Notes: generated by a model not told the origin, from the sequence alone. A DNA stretch of 47,365 bases from Mesorhizobium sp. ORS 3324 (GCA_000824825.2 LM655187.1:89984-137348), one strand, 5' to 3'; numbered from the stretch's first letter, positions 26,281 through 35,321 are shown. Translations and numbers: made by a program.

Positions 26281-26398
26281 AGCATGATCCCGAACCGAAG
26301 GTCAGCGCAGCAAAAAGTTGCAGACTTTTCGGAGCAGATCATGCTTCAAAGAATGATTTTGGAGCGGGATGACGATTCAAGGAAACGTGATCCCGCTC
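26281..26398. repeat. Two adjacent palindromic repeats between efp and suhB
   Basis: The first, 26281-26345, has 9-nt arms AGCATGATC / GATCATGCT. The second, 26362-26398, has 9-nt arms GAGCGGGAT / ATCCCGCTC. The right half of the first recurs at 43556-43605. They start directly after the efp stop codon and separate it from the suhB-like gene, so they would appear as strong hairpins in any read-through transcript. Confidence 0.75.
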
Positions 26399-26427
26399 TA
26401 AGCGGCCAGCAACAGGAAGAAAAAGAA

Positions 26428-27228
26428 ATGGCACGCTCCGCGATCCTCAATGTCATGGTCCAGGCCGCTATGAAGGCCGGCCGGTCGCTGTCGCGCGATT
26501 TCGGCGAGGTGCAGAATCTGCAGGTCTCGATGAAGGGGCCGGGCGACTATGTCAGCCAGGCCGACCGCAAGGCGGAAGAGATCGTCTTTGCCGAATTGTC
26601 CAAGGCGCGGCCGGGCTACGCCTTCCTGATGGAGGAGCGCGGCGCCGTCGCAGGCGAGGACGACCAGCATCGCTGGATCGTCGACCCGCTCGACGGCACC
26701 ACCAACTTCCTGCACGGCATCCCGCTCTTCGCCGTGTCGATCGCGCTCGAGCGGCAGGGCCAGATCGTCGCCGGCGTCGTCTACAATCCGGCGATGGACG
26801 AGCTCTACACCGCCGAGCGCGGCGGCGGCGCCTTCATGAATGACCGCCGGCTGCGTGTCGCCGGGCGCACCAAGCTCACCGATGCCGTGATCGGCTGCGG
26901 CGTGCCGCATCTCGGACGCGGCCAGCACGGCAACTTCCTGATCGAACTGCGCAACGTCATGGCCGAGGTCTCTGGCGTCCGCCGCTTGGGCTCCGCATCG
27001 CTCGATCTCGCCTATGTCGCTGCCGGGCGCATGGATGGGTTTTGGGAGACAGGCCTCTCAGCCTGGGATATCGCCGCCGGCCTGCTGCTGATCCGAGAGG
27101 CGGGCGGCTTCGTCTCCGACCTCGAGGGTGGACAGGAAATGTTGGAACGCGGCGCGGTCGTCGCCGGCAACGAACTCATCCAGCGCGCGCTGCTCAAGAC
27201 GGTGACGAAGCCGCTCTCGACGCGTTGA
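26428..27228 (+). CDS. suhB: Inositol monophosphatase family protein (SuhB type)
   Basis: Mg-dependent phosphatase of the IMPase superfamily, 266 aa. Active-site motifs are MEERGAVAGED (metal-binding Glu), WIVDPLDGTTNFLHGIP (DPLDGTT signature) and SAWDIAAGLLLIREAGG (WDIAAG signature). The ATG at 26428 follows AGGAAGAA. Homologues next to efp are common in alphaproteobacteria. Besides inositol-1-phosphate, SuhB proteins can act in rRNA maturation and antitermination; which applies here is unknown. Confidence 0.93.
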   Translation: MARSAILNVMVQAAMKAGRSLSRDFGEVQNLQVSMKGPGDYVSQADRKAEEIVFAELSKARPGYAFLMEERGAVAGEDDQHRWIVDPLDGTTNFLHGIPLFAVSIALERQGQIVAGVVYNPAMDELYTAERGGGAFMNDRRLRVAGRTKLTDAVIGCGVPHLGRGQHGNFLIELRNVMAEVSGVRRLGSASLDLAYVAAGRMDGFWETGLSAWDIAAGLLLIREAGGFVSDLEGGQEMLERGAVVAGNELIQRALLKTVTKPLSTR

Positions 27229-27279
27229 CGGGCAAGGCGCGCCGTCGGCACAGAGCGCGCTGAAGCGCAAATCAAAGTG

Positions 27280-27322
27280 CTGCAGCGTTCTTTGCGCGTC
27301 GAAAAGACGCGCGGCGCTGCAG
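27280..27322. repeat. CTGCAGCG-type palindrome, copy 2
   Basis: Outer arms CTGCAGCG (27280-27287) / CGCTGCAG (27315-27322) and inner arms GCGCGTC (27294-27300) / GACGCGC (27306-27312) around GAAAA. The complement of 5171-5210 aligns with it along the full length with a few differences, so both belong to one dispersed family. Confidence 0.75.
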
Positions 27323-27392
27323 TCGCAAAACTGCCACCGAAGCTTGAAATACTGATCCGCGATCGCCCAGATTGGGGACTTCGGGATCATTC

Positions 27393-28085
27393 ATGAACGA
27401 CGCGCAGCCAAACTCGCAGATCGAAATACCCTTTGTTGGCCGCTGGCACTATTCGCGCGCCGAGTTGATCGCCGATGGCATCGTTCATGCCGTGGGCATC
27501 GTTCTGGCGATCGCGGCCGGCTCTGCCTTCCTGGCGCTCGCCGCTTTCCACTCCGGTCCCGGCGAATATGTTGCGGCGGTCTTCTACGTGGTATCCCTGC
27601 TCACCGTGCTCTCGGTGTCGCTGGCCTATAATCTCTGGCCGACATCGTGGCCGGCGAAATGGATATTGCGCCGCTTCGACCACGCCGCGATCTACCTGCT
27701 GATCGCCGCCACCTACACCCCCTTGCTCGCCCAGCTCCGCGCCTCGTCGCTGGCCTTGCCGATGATCGTCGTGGTGTGGGCCGCGGCAGCGATGGGCATC
27801 GCGATCAAGATGTTCGTGCCCGGCCGCTACGACCGGCTGGCGATCGTCTTTTATCTCGCCATCGGCTGGAGCGGCGTCGTGCTCGCCGGACCGCTGGTCC
27901 AGACGCTGCCGACCGCTTCGATCGTGCTGCTCGTTGCCGGCGGCGTCGTCTATTCCTGCGGCGTCATCTTCTTCGCCTGGAAAGGCCTGCGCTTCCACAA
28001 TGCCGTCTGGCACGGCTTCGTCGTCACCGGCGCCGGGCTGCATCTGGCCGCCATGGTCGACTGCCTGGTCATCAGCCGGTTTTGA
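27393..28085 (+). CDS. TrhA/hemolysin III family membrane protein
   Basis: The 230-aa protein has seven predicted helices and the family histidines: GIVHAVGIVLAIAAGS, the RRFDHAAIYLLIAATYTPL motif and the C-terminal VWHGFVVTGAGLHLAAMVDCL. It belongs to the PAQR-related TrhA group, linked to membrane energetics and fluidity in Bacillus and E. coli (YqfA). The N-terminal 20 residues are hydrophilic. The ATG is at 27393. Confidence 0.92.
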   Translation: MNDAQPNSQIEIPFVGRWHYSRAELIADGIVHAVGIVLAIAAGSAFLALAAFHSGPGEYVAAVFYVVSLLTVLSVSLAYNLWPTSWPAKWILRRFDHAAIYLLIAATYTPLLAQLRASSLALPMIVVVWAAAAMGIAIKMFVPGRYDRLAIVFYLAIGWSGVVLAGPLVQTLPTASIVLLVAGGVVYSCGVIFFAWKGLRFHNAVWHGFVVTGAGLHLAAMVDCLVISRF

Positions 28086-28188
28086 GTTCCCTGGCGGCGG
28101 CTATATTGCCAAGCGCCATTCATTTTGGTCACAATTCCGTTTAGAGTCGCGGCAAATTCGCGGCGGTGGCATCGGAAACGGGGCACGG

Positions 28189-29208
28189 ATGGCTTTTCTC
28201 AAATCCTTCGGCAGGCGCTCGGATGTCCTGGTCTACGATCCGCACAAGCTGTCCAGCCCGCAGGTCTTCCTGCTCACCATGGTGATCTTCCTGATCATCG
28301 TCGCCTTCATCGCCGCCATCCTCACCCGCCAGATCTCCAGAGCTTTCTCCAGCAACCCCGGCCTCAACGGGCTGATCATCGGCGTGCTCGCAGTCGGCAT
28401 CCTGCTCGCCTTCGTCCAGGTCGGCCGGCTGTTCCGCGAGGTGCGCTGGGTCAATTCCTTCCGCGCCGGCTCCGAGACCACCGAGCCGGTGCTGCTGGCG
28501 CCGATGAAGGCGATGATCGGGCGCTCCTCGACCATCGCGTTCTCGACCAGCTCGATGCGCACCATGCTCGATTCCATCGCCACCCGCCTCGATGAAACCC
28601 GCGACACCTCGCGCTATCTCGTCGGCCTCCTGATCTTCCTCGGCTTGCTCGGCACCTTCTGGGGCCTGCTCAACACCATCGCCTCGATCCGCGAGACCAT
28701 CGAGGCGCTCGACCCCGGCAGCGGCGACGCCGCCGCCGTGCTAGAGGCGCTGAAGCAGGGCCTGTCGGCGCCGCTTGCCGGCATGGGCACGGCCTTCTCG
28801 TCATCGCTGTTCGGTCTCTCCGGCTCGCTGGTGCTCGGCTTCCTCGACCTGCAGGCCGGCCGCGCCCAGACCCGCTTCTACACCGAGCTCGAGAACTGGC
28901 TGTCCTCGGTCACCGATCTTTCGTCCGACATCGTCGTCTCCGACACGCACCGCGCCGAACCGTCGGAGGAGATCCGCTTGCTGTCGGAACGGCTGCGCAG
29001 CCTGCAGGAAAATGGCGGCGGCTCCAACCCGCGCGTCGCCACCGCCATGGCCAATCTCGCCGACGGCATTTCCGGCCTGGTCAAGAACATGCGCTCCGAA
29101 CAGCAGATCATGCGCGACTGGGTCGAAGCGCAGTCTGACGAGCAGAAGGCCATGCGCAACACGCTGGAAAAGATCGCCGACGCGCTGAAGAAGCAAGGGG
29201 TCCACTGA
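28189..29208 (+). CDS. MotA/TolQ/ExbB-like proton channel subunit
   Basis: The 339-aa membrane protein has helices near 27-47, 61-80, 142-165 and 198-222. The third has LVGLLIFLGLLGTFWGLLNTIASI and the fourth APLAGMGTAFSSSLFGLSGSLVLGFLDL, corresponding to the channel helices of MotA/ExbB/TolQ. A cytoplasmic C-terminal tail (about 240-339) is hydrophilic and helical. It is followed after 1 nt by a MotB-like gene. It is neither tolQ (which is at 9400) nor linked to flagellar genes. It is therefore an extra stator-type complex of unknown role. Confidence 0.85.
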   Translation: MAFLKSFGRRSDVLVYDPHKLSSPQVFLLTMVIFLIIVAFIAAILTRQISRAFSSNPGLNGLIIGVLAVGILLAFVQVGRLFREVRWVNSFRAGSETTEPVLLAPMKAMIGRSSTIAFSTSSMRTMLDSIATRLDETRDTSRYLVGLLIFLGLLGTFWGLLNTIASIRETIEALDPGSGDAAAVLEALKQGLSAPLAGMGTAFSSSLFGLSGSLVLGFLDLQAGRAQTRFYTELENWLSSVTDLSSDIVVSDTHRAEPSEEIRLLSERLRSLQENGGGSNPRVATAMANLADGISGLVKNMRSEQQIMRDWVEAQSDEQKAMRNTLEKIADALKKQGVH

Positions 29209-29209
29209 C

Positions 29210-30238
29210 GTGGCACTGGCAAGACGGCGCGCCGACCGCCGCATCGACTACTGGCCGGGCTTCGTCGACGCGCTGTCGACGCTGCTCCTGGCGATCATGT
29301 TCCTGCTCACCGTCTTCGTGCTGGCGCAGTTCCTGCTCAGCCGCGAGATCTCCGGCAAGGACACGGTGCTCAACCGGCTCAACTCACAGATCAACGAATT
29401 GACCCAGTTGCTCGCGCTGGAGCGCTCGAACAGCCAGGACAAGGAAGATTCGCTCGCCAACCTGCAGGCTTCGCTGTCGGCCGCGCAAGCGGAAAAGAGC
29501 CGTCTCGAACAGTTGCTGGCACAAGGCGCCGGCGCCGGCGATGCGGCCAACAAACGGGCGGAAGCGCTGTCCGGCGAGCTCAGCAACCAGCGCCAGATCA
29601 GCCAGCAGGCGCTGAGCCAGGTCGAGATCCTCAACCAGCAGATCGCAGCGCTGCGCAAGCAGATCGCGGCGCTCGAGGACGCGCTCAACGTCTCCGAGCA
29701 GCGTGACCAGGAATCCAACACCAAGATCGCCGATCTCGGCCGCCGCCTGAACGTGGCGCTGGCGCAGCGCGTCCAGGAGCTCAACCGCTACCGCTCCGAC
29801 TTCTTCGGCCGCCTGCGCGAGATCCTTGCCGATCGCGAGAACATCCGCATCGTCGGCGACCGCTTCGTGTTCCAGTCGGAGGTGCTTTTTCCCACCGGCT
29901 CCGACGTGATCAACGACGCCGGCAAGGTCGAGATGAAGAAGCTCGCCGACGCCGTCATCGAACTGCAGAAGGAGATTCCGCCCGAGATCAACTGGGTGCT
30001 GCGCGTCGACGGCCACACCGACAACAAGCCGCTGTCGGGCACCGGCCGCTACCGCGACAACTGGGAGCTTTCGACGGCGCGCGCGACCTCGGTGGTGAAG
30101 TTCCTGATCGACAACGGCGTGCCGGCCAACCGGCTGGTTGCCGCCGGATTCGGCGAGTTCCAGCCGCTCGACCCGGCCGATACGGATGAAGCGCGCGGCA
30201 AGAACCGACGTATTGAACTGAAGCTAACCGAACGCTGA
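29210..30238 (+). CDS. MotB/TolR-like OmpA-domain protein with long coiled coil
   Basis: The 342-aa partner of the preceding gene. One N-terminal membrane helix (about 16-43) begins YWPGFVDALSTLLLAIMFLL, with Asp20 in the position of the proton-carrying Asp of MotB. A long coiled coil (about 50-190, Gln/Leu/Glu-rich) follows. The C-terminal OmpA-like peptidoglycan-binding domain has FPTGSDVINDAG, VDGHTDNKPLSGTGRYRDNWELS and GKNRRIELKL. The GTG start at 29210 lies 1 nt after the stop of its partner gene, indicating translational coupling. The coiled coil is much longer than in MotB, implying a reach across a wider periplasmic gap or an assembly role. Confidence 0.88.
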   Translation: MALARRRADRRIDYWPGFVDALSTLLLAIMFLLTVFVLAQFLLSREISGKDTVLNRLNSQINELTQLLALERSNSQDKEDSLANLQASLSAAQAEKSRLEQLLAQGAGAGDAANKRAEALSGELSNQRQISQQALSQVEILNQQIAALRKQIAALEDALNVSEQRDQESNTKIADLGRRLNVALAQRVQELNRYRSDFFGRLREILADRENIRIVGDRFVFQSEVLFPTGSDVINDAGKVEMKKLADAVIELQKEIPPEINWVLRVDGHTDNKPLSGTGRYRDNWELSTARATSVVKFLIDNGVPANRLVAAGFGEFQPLDPADTDEARGKNRRIELKLTER

Positions 30239-30486
30239 GCGGCCCCGTTTCGCGCCGGTTGCGGCCTGATCGCAGGCGCTTTAGAGCCTGATGCGCGAGT
30301 GACAAGGCCTCGAAACATTACCATTTTTTAATTCCACTTGGCGGGGTGCCGCTCCTAGGTTGTTAGTTGGGGCCGAGAACCGCCGGCGGTGCCTCCCACA
30401 TCGCGACGCGACGGAACCAGACGGCCCAAGCCGGAAGGCAGGTCGTTTCCGGCGCTGCCTTCCCCAGCAAACAAGGAGACGCAACC

Positions 30487-30879
30487 ATGCGCTCTTTCAA
30501 GCTACCTAGGACTGCGGCACTTGCCGCACTTGTCGCCGCCGTTCCGTTTGCCGGCGCCTATGCCGCATCGGCTGGCTTCTACACCCCGCGCACGGCAGGC
30601 CTGATCGACCAGGCCCAGAGCGTTGATCAAGGCATCAAGGCCGCGCGGCAGACGGATAAGATCAAAACGGAGGAGGCGCGCGACCTACACAGGCAGGCCG
30701 CCCATATCAGCCGCGTCGCCCAAAGAGAAGCTGCGGCGGGACATGGCTCGATACCGGCCGCGCAGTATCAGCAGTTGGTAGCGCAGCTCGATGACGTGAG
30801 CCAGCGCCTGCGCAACGCCACGGGCAGCAACTTCCTGATCGGCAACGGCGCGGACGCCGGATACTATCCGAACGGGTGA
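30487..30879 (+). CDS. Small secreted protein of unknown function
   Basis: The 130-aa product has a clear Sec signal peptide (1-26, ending AYA-ASAG). A mainly helical mature part (IDQAQSVDQGIKAARQTDKI, then EEARDLHRQAAHISRVAQRE and a C-terminal YYPNG) follows. The ATG at 30487 has a strong Shine-Dalgarno (AAGGAGACG). I do not recognise a family. The gap 30239-30486 before it holds no gene that I can see. The gap 30880-31115 has a GC-rich hairpin near 30921-30940 and the terminator at 31076-31113. Confidence 0.75.
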   Translation: MRSFKLPRTAALAALVAAVPFAGAYAASAGFYTPRTAGLIDQAQSVDQGIKAARQTDKIKTEEARDLHRQAAHISRVAQREAAAGHGSIPAAQYQQLVAQLDDVSQRLRNATGSNFLIGNGADAGYYPNG

Positions 30880-31075
30880 ATTCATCCATCGCTGCGCCTT
30901 CCGTCACGACAGCCCGCGCGTCTTTCGGCGCGCGGGGCGCCGTAGCGCAAACCTCTTAAGTCTAGAAGATGCGCTCAATGCCGCTGGATTCCCGGCCCCG
31001 GCCCCGACGGCGAAACTCCTGATCGACAGGTGATGTGCCGGCCGACCTGAAGGTCTTCGGAGGAAGGGACTATCT

Positions 31076-31113
31076 GGCGCCCGCGAGACCTGGTCTCACG
31101 GGCGTCCTTTTTC
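31076..31113 (+). terminator. Strong plus-strand intrinsic terminator
   Basis: GGCGCCCGCGAGACC pairs with GGTCTCACGGGCGTCC (one internal mismatch) around a short loop, followed by TTTTT. It is about 200 bp past the stop of the 130-aa gene, further than usual. Either that transcript has a long 3' end or a separate short RNA ends here. It is convergent with the DUF1304 gene, which stops at 31116. Confidence 0.75.
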
Positions 31114-31115
31114 GA

Positions 31116-31469
31116 TCACCAGCCGAGCCAGAGCGCGAAGATGGCGAGCACCGCGGGCACCGTCTGGATGAACAGGATCTTCCGGCCGACGGTCGCCGCG
31201 CCGTAGAGGCCGGCGACGGCGACGCAAAGCAGGAAGAAGACCTTGATCTGGAATCCGCCGGCGCCGAGATAGAGGCCCCAGATCAGGCCTGCGGCGAGAA
31301 AGCCGTTGTAGAGCCCCTGGTTGGCGGCGAGCACCTTTGAGGCGCTGGCGAAGTCCGGCTTAAGGTTGAACGCCTTGTGGCCGCGCGGCGTGTCCCACAG
31401 CACCATCTCCAGATAGACGATGTAGCAGTGGATCAGCGCCACCAGCCCGACCAGGATGTTGCCGACCAT
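31116..31469 (-). CDS. DUF1304 family membrane protein
   Basis: The 117-aa protein has four predicted helices and the family start MVGNILVGLVALIHCYIVYLEMVLW, then the conserved NQGLYNGFLAAGLIWGL in the second helical unit. Function unknown. The ATG is at 31469. It is divergent from the M32 carboxypeptidase gene, about 135 bp apart. Confidence 0.9.
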   Translation of the reverse strand: MVGNILVGLVALIHCYIVYLEMVLWDTPRGHKAFNLKPDFASASKVLAANQGLYNGFLAAGLIWGLYLGAGGFQIKVFFLLCVAVAGLYGAATVGRKILFIQTVPAVLAIFALWLGW

Positions 31470-31604
31470 CTTTCACCCCTCCACGCGTCCGGTTCCAATG
31501 ATATTGATCACGCCCGGCCGGCTCCCCGCAAGGACGTGGCGACCGGGGTTGCCAATCTCCGCGCGTTGGTATCTTTTCGCGCCGTCCAAATTGCGGAACC
31601 CGTC

Positions 31605-33089
31605 ATGTCCTTCCAGAAACTCGACCAACTCGGCCACAAGCTCGAAGCGCTGGAGCACGCGCTTGCCATCCTCGGCGCCGACGAGGCGACCCACATGGCG
31701 GTCGGCGGCGGCGAGAAGCGCGCCGAAGCGACGGCCGCGCTTGCCGGCATGCTGCACGCCCAGGCGACCGCGCCGGAGATCGGCGAGTGGATCTCGGCAG
31801 CCGAAGCGGAGCCGCTGAACGACGAGCAGCAGGCGGCGGTCAGGGAACTGCGCCGGCAATACACCAACCTTACCTGCCTGCCGACGGAATTCGTCGAGCG
31901 CCAGACGACGGCGCGCATGCGCTCCGAGCAGCTCTGGCGCGACCTGCGCGCCAAGAACGACTGGGCGGGCTTCCTGCCGGCGCTGGAAGGTGTCGTAGCG
32001 CTGGTGCGCGAGGAGGCGGCGCTCCGCGCCGACGCGCTCGGCCTCGATCCCTATGACGCGCTGATGGAGCAGTATGATCCTGGCAACCGAGCCGCCGACA
32101 TCACGCCGGTGTTCGCCGAGCTCACGGCCTTCCTCAAGGACTTCGTGCCGCAGGCGCTGGCAGCGCAGGAGGCGCGGCTGGCGAAGCATCCGCTGAAGCC
32201 GCTCTCCGGCAGCTACGCCGTCGAGAAACAGCGCGAGCTCGGCCTTGCCATGATGGCGGCGGTCGGCTTCGACCTCACCCACGGCTCGCTGTCGGTTTCC
32301 CATCATCCCTTCTGCGGCGGCGTGCCGACCGATGTGCGCATCACCACCCGCTACAAGACCTCCGACTTCCTGTCGGCACTGATGGGTGTGCTGCACGAGA
32401 CCGGCCACGCTCTCTACGAGCAGAACCTGCCGAAAGCCTGGTCGCACTGGCCGCTCGGCAAGGCGCGCGGCATGGCCATACATGAGAGCCAGAGCCTGTT
32501 CGTCGAGAAGCAGATCGGCCGCAATCCAGCCTTCTGGCGCTGGGCTTTGCCGGTGGTCGAAAGGCACCTCGGCGAAGCCTGGTCGCTGGACGACATCCTA
32601 CCGCACGTCCACCATGTCGAGCGCGGCCTGATCCGCGTCGATGCCGACGAGGTCACCTATCCGCTGCATGTCATCCTGCGCTACGAGCTCGAGCAGGAGC
32701 TCGTGTCCGGCCGGCTGGAGGCCACCGATCTGCCCGAGGCCTGGGACGCCAAGATGCGCGACTATCTCGGCCTGTCGACCATCGACAATCCGGCCGACGG
32801 GCCGATGCAGGACGTGCATTGGCCGGGCGCCGCCTTCGGCTATTTCCCGTCCTACACGCTGGGCGCCATGATGGCGGCGCAGCAATGGGCGGCCTTGACC
32901 AGGGAGCATCCGTCCGCCGACGAGGATCTCGCCAAGGGCGATTTCAGCGCCATCAATGAATGGCGACGCGACAGGATCTGGTCGCAGGGCTCACGCTGGT
33001 CGACACCGGACCTGCTCGAGCGCGCCACCGGCGAGAAGCTCGACGCCGCCTATTTCACCGAACATCTGCGCAGGCGCTACGGCGACTGA
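31605..33089 (+). CDS. M32 family carboxypeptidase (Taq type)
   Basis: Cytosolic zinc metallocarboxypeptidase, 494 aa, the normal length. The zinc motif HETGH is at 264-268 and the third ligand Glu294 lies in IHESQS. Other family signatures are SVSHHPFCGGVPTDVRITTRY and the C-terminal DVHWPGAAFGYFPSYTLGAMMAAQ. The ATG at 31605 is the start that matches the family; the 76 codons upstream are shadow. Likely role is general peptide turnover. Confidence 0.95.
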   Translation: MSFQKLDQLGHKLEALEHALAILGADEATHMAVGGGEKRAEATAALAGMLHAQATAPEIGEWISAAEAEPLNDEQQAAVRELRRQYTNLTCLPTEFVERQTTARMRSEQLWRDLRAKNDWAGFLPALEGVVALVREEAALRADALGLDPYDALMEQYDPGNRAADITPVFAELTAFLKDFVPQALAAQEARLAKHPLKPLSGSYAVEKQRELGLAMMAAVGFDLTHGSLSVSHHPFCGGVPTDVRITTRYKTSDFLSALMGVLHETGHALYEQNLPKAWSHWPLGKARGMAIHESQSLFVEKQIGRNPAFWRWALPVVERHLGEAWSLDDILPHVHHVERGLIRVDADEVTYPLHVILRYELEQELVSGRLEATDLPEAWDAKMRDYLGLSTIDNPADGPMQDVHWPGAAFGYFPSYTLGAMMAAQQWAALTREHPSADEDLAKGDFSAINEWRRDRIWSQGSRWSTPDLLERATGEKLDAAYFTEHLRRRYGD

Positions 33090-33198
33090 GGCAGTCTCGC
33101 GGACTCGGTGGACCGAGGCGCGCAAAAGTTGCCTTGCCAGTCTTTACTTTGGCGAGAAAGACTCTGAAAAAAGAGTCTTCTTTGCAGCGTGGGCTTGG

Positions 33199-35298
33199 AT
33201 GTTGGTGGCTAGCAGTTTTCGCAGGATCAGGTCTTTCTGCAGCCTCTTCCTTTTTTTGATCTTGCTCGTCGGCCTGAACTTTCCCGCAGAGGCGGATGAG
33301 ATCGTCCGGAAGGGAGCGGCCGCAGATTGGGTCAAGCTGATCGATGTCCCCTCGGCGGATCCGGCGAGGGCCGACCAGATGAAGAACGGCATCTCATGGC
33401 TGCTGGCGGACGAGCAGATCATCCATCGCGACCACGGCTATGACGACTATTCGCGCTCGGTCTATAGAATAGTCGACCGCGCCGGCCTCGAGCAGGGCGC
33501 GAGCATCGACCTGCAGTTCGATCCCTCCAGGCACAGGGTCACGCTCAACCATCTGCGCATCATCCGCGACGGCGTGGTGCTCGACCGCCTGGCCGGCGTC
33601 AAGTTCGACATATTCCGACAGGAGAAGGATGCCGAAAAGGGCATCTATGACGGCTGGCTGACAGCCCATGTCAACATCGACGACGTGCGCGTCGGCGACG
33701 TCGTAGACTATGGCGAGACCTACGAGATCACGCCGCTCGTCGGCAAGGGTCTGTTCTTCTACAGCTTCTCGACCGAGTGGGAGGAGCCGGTGGGACTGAT
33801 CCGCACCAGCATCATATGGCCGGCCGCGCAGCCGCTGGCGATCAAGCCACGGGGCACGGGGATCAAGCCCGTGATCTCCGCGTCGGGGACGGACGCGACC
33901 TATCTGTGGGAGATTGCCAATCCCAAGCCGGTCAAAGTCGAGGAGAACGTGCCGGCGGAGTTTCCAGGCTGGGGATCGATCGACGTCTCGTCGACCTCGA
34001 GCTGGCAAAGCGTGATCGACGCGGTTCAGCCTTACTACAAGCCGGCAACCGCCTTCCCGGCCGCTTTCACCGCGAAGCTGGACGAGATCGCAGCCAAGCA
34101 TCCGCAGCCGGAGGATCGGATGATCCAGGCAATGCGTCTCGTTCAGGACGAGATCCGCTATGTCAGCCTCTCGATGGGGTCCGGGTCATATATCCCGCGC
34201 GATCCGGCGACGGTCATCCAGAGCGGCTTTGGCGACTGCAAGGACAAGGCGCTGCTGCTCACCTCCGCGCTTATGCGGCTGGGCATTTCGGCACAGGTGG
34301 CGCTGGCCGACCTCGATCAGGGGCGGGCGCTGGATCAGCATCTGCCGGCGCTGCGAAACTTCGACCACGCCGTCGTGAAGGCGACGATCGGAACCAAGAC
34401 ATATTGGCTCGACGCCACCGACTTCCTGCAGGGCGGAGATGCAAGCAACTTCGCGCAGCCGGATTATGGCTTCGCCTTGCCGGTCTTCGGCAACGGCGAA
34501 TTGGAGAAGATGCCAAGCCCGGAGCTTAAAAGCCCGACGATCAAGGTCGCCGAGGATTTTTCCTTTCCCGACAAGCCCGACGGTCATCTGACGCTGACGG
34601 TGCTCTCCACCTATGAAGGTGCCGACGCCGACGGGATGCGCAGCAAGCTCGCCAGCCGATCGATGAGCGAACTGTCCGACGCCTACCTCAAATATTACAG
34701 CAAGCGCTACCCTGGCATCGAAACCGCGGCGAAGCTGGAGATCTTCGACAATCGCGACGGCAACCTGATCAATGTGCGGGAAAGCTACCGGCTCCCGGCA
34801 CAGGCGCTCGCCGCCAACGATCTTGCCAAGAATTTTTCGATCAAGGCGGCCGACCTCGGCACCGATCTGCCGGCGCCGACAATGGTTGACCGCGTCGGAC
34901 CCGTCTCGCTCGGATCGCCTGTCTACCGCCGTCACACCGTGACGGTGAGCAACCTCAAGGCACGGTTTTCGGGCGGGGACATGAAGAGCGTCGTCACGCC
35001 CTATCTCTCGCTGAAGTCGTCATGGAGCAACACGCCCACCACTTTCGAGGTGCAGTGGAATTTCCAGACCCTGGCGACGCAGGTTCCGGCCAAAGCGATC
35101 AGCGACTATCTGAAATCGGTCAAGGACGTCTCGGACAACATCGACTGGACCTATGACTTCACCTACCAGGACGAGGCCGAGGATTCTCCGGCAGCCACCT
35201 CCGACAAATCCGGGCAGCGGCTCATCACGAGCGTGCTCCTGCTCTCGCTGTTCCTCGGCGTACCGCTGTTCATGGCTTATCGGCGCAGCAGGCAATAG
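33199..35298 (+). CDS. DUF3857 / transglutaminase-like periplasmic protein with C-terminal membrane anchor
   Basis: The 699-aa protein has an N-terminal signal or anchor (about 12-32), a DUF3857 domain (about 55-225, SVYRIVDRAGLEQGASIDLQ) and a transglutaminase-like core (about 270-410). The core triad is Cys347 (GFGDCKDKALLL), His390 (NFDHAVV) and Asp405 (YWLDATD), all present. A C-terminal beta-rich DUF3858-like region and a membrane helix (LLLSLFLGVPLFMAY, about 678-693) end the protein. Active residues imply a peptidase or crosslinker of the envelope; substrate unknown. The ATG at 33199 has a weak Shine-Dalgarno. Confidence 0.88.
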   Translation: MLVASSFRRIRSFCSLFLFLILLVGLNFPAEADEIVRKGAAADWVKLIDVPSADPARADQMKNGISWLLADEQIIHRDHGYDDYSRSVYRIVDRAGLEQGASIDLQFDPSRHRVTLNHLRIIRDGVVLDRLAGVKFDIFRQEKDAEKGIYDGWLTAHVNIDDVRVGDVVDYGETYEITPLVGKGLFFYSFSTEWEEPVGLIRTSIIWPAAQPLAIKPRGTGIKPVISASGTDATYLWEIANPKPVKVEENVPAEFPGWGSIDVSSTSSWQSVIDAVQPYYKPATAFPAAFTAKLDEIAAKHPQPEDRMIQAMRLVQDEIRYVSLSMGSGSYIPRDPATVIQSGFGDCKDKALLLTSALMRLGISAQVALADLDQGRALDQHLPALRNFDHAVVKATIGTKTYWLDATDFLQGGDASNFAQPDYGFALPVFGNGELEKMPSPELKSPTIKVAEDFSFPDKPDGHLTLTVLSTYEGADADGMRSKLASRSMSELSDAYLKYYSKRYPGIETAAKLEIFDNRDGNLINVRESYRLPAQALAANDLAKNFSIKAADLGTDLPAPTMVDRVGPVSLGSPVYRRHTVTVSNLKARFSGGDMKSVVTPYLSLKSSWSNTPTTFEVQWNFQTLATQVPAKAISDYLKSVKDVSDNIDWTYDFTYQDEAEDSPAATSDKSGQRLITSVLLLSLFLGVPLFMAYRRSRQ

Positions 35299-35321
35299 AG
35301 CACAGGCAATAGAGCAATCGA

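Noticed and set aside
31035..31340. Plus-strand ORF of 101 aa
   Set aside because: It runs through the terminator at 31076-31113 and then antisense to the DUF1304 gene.
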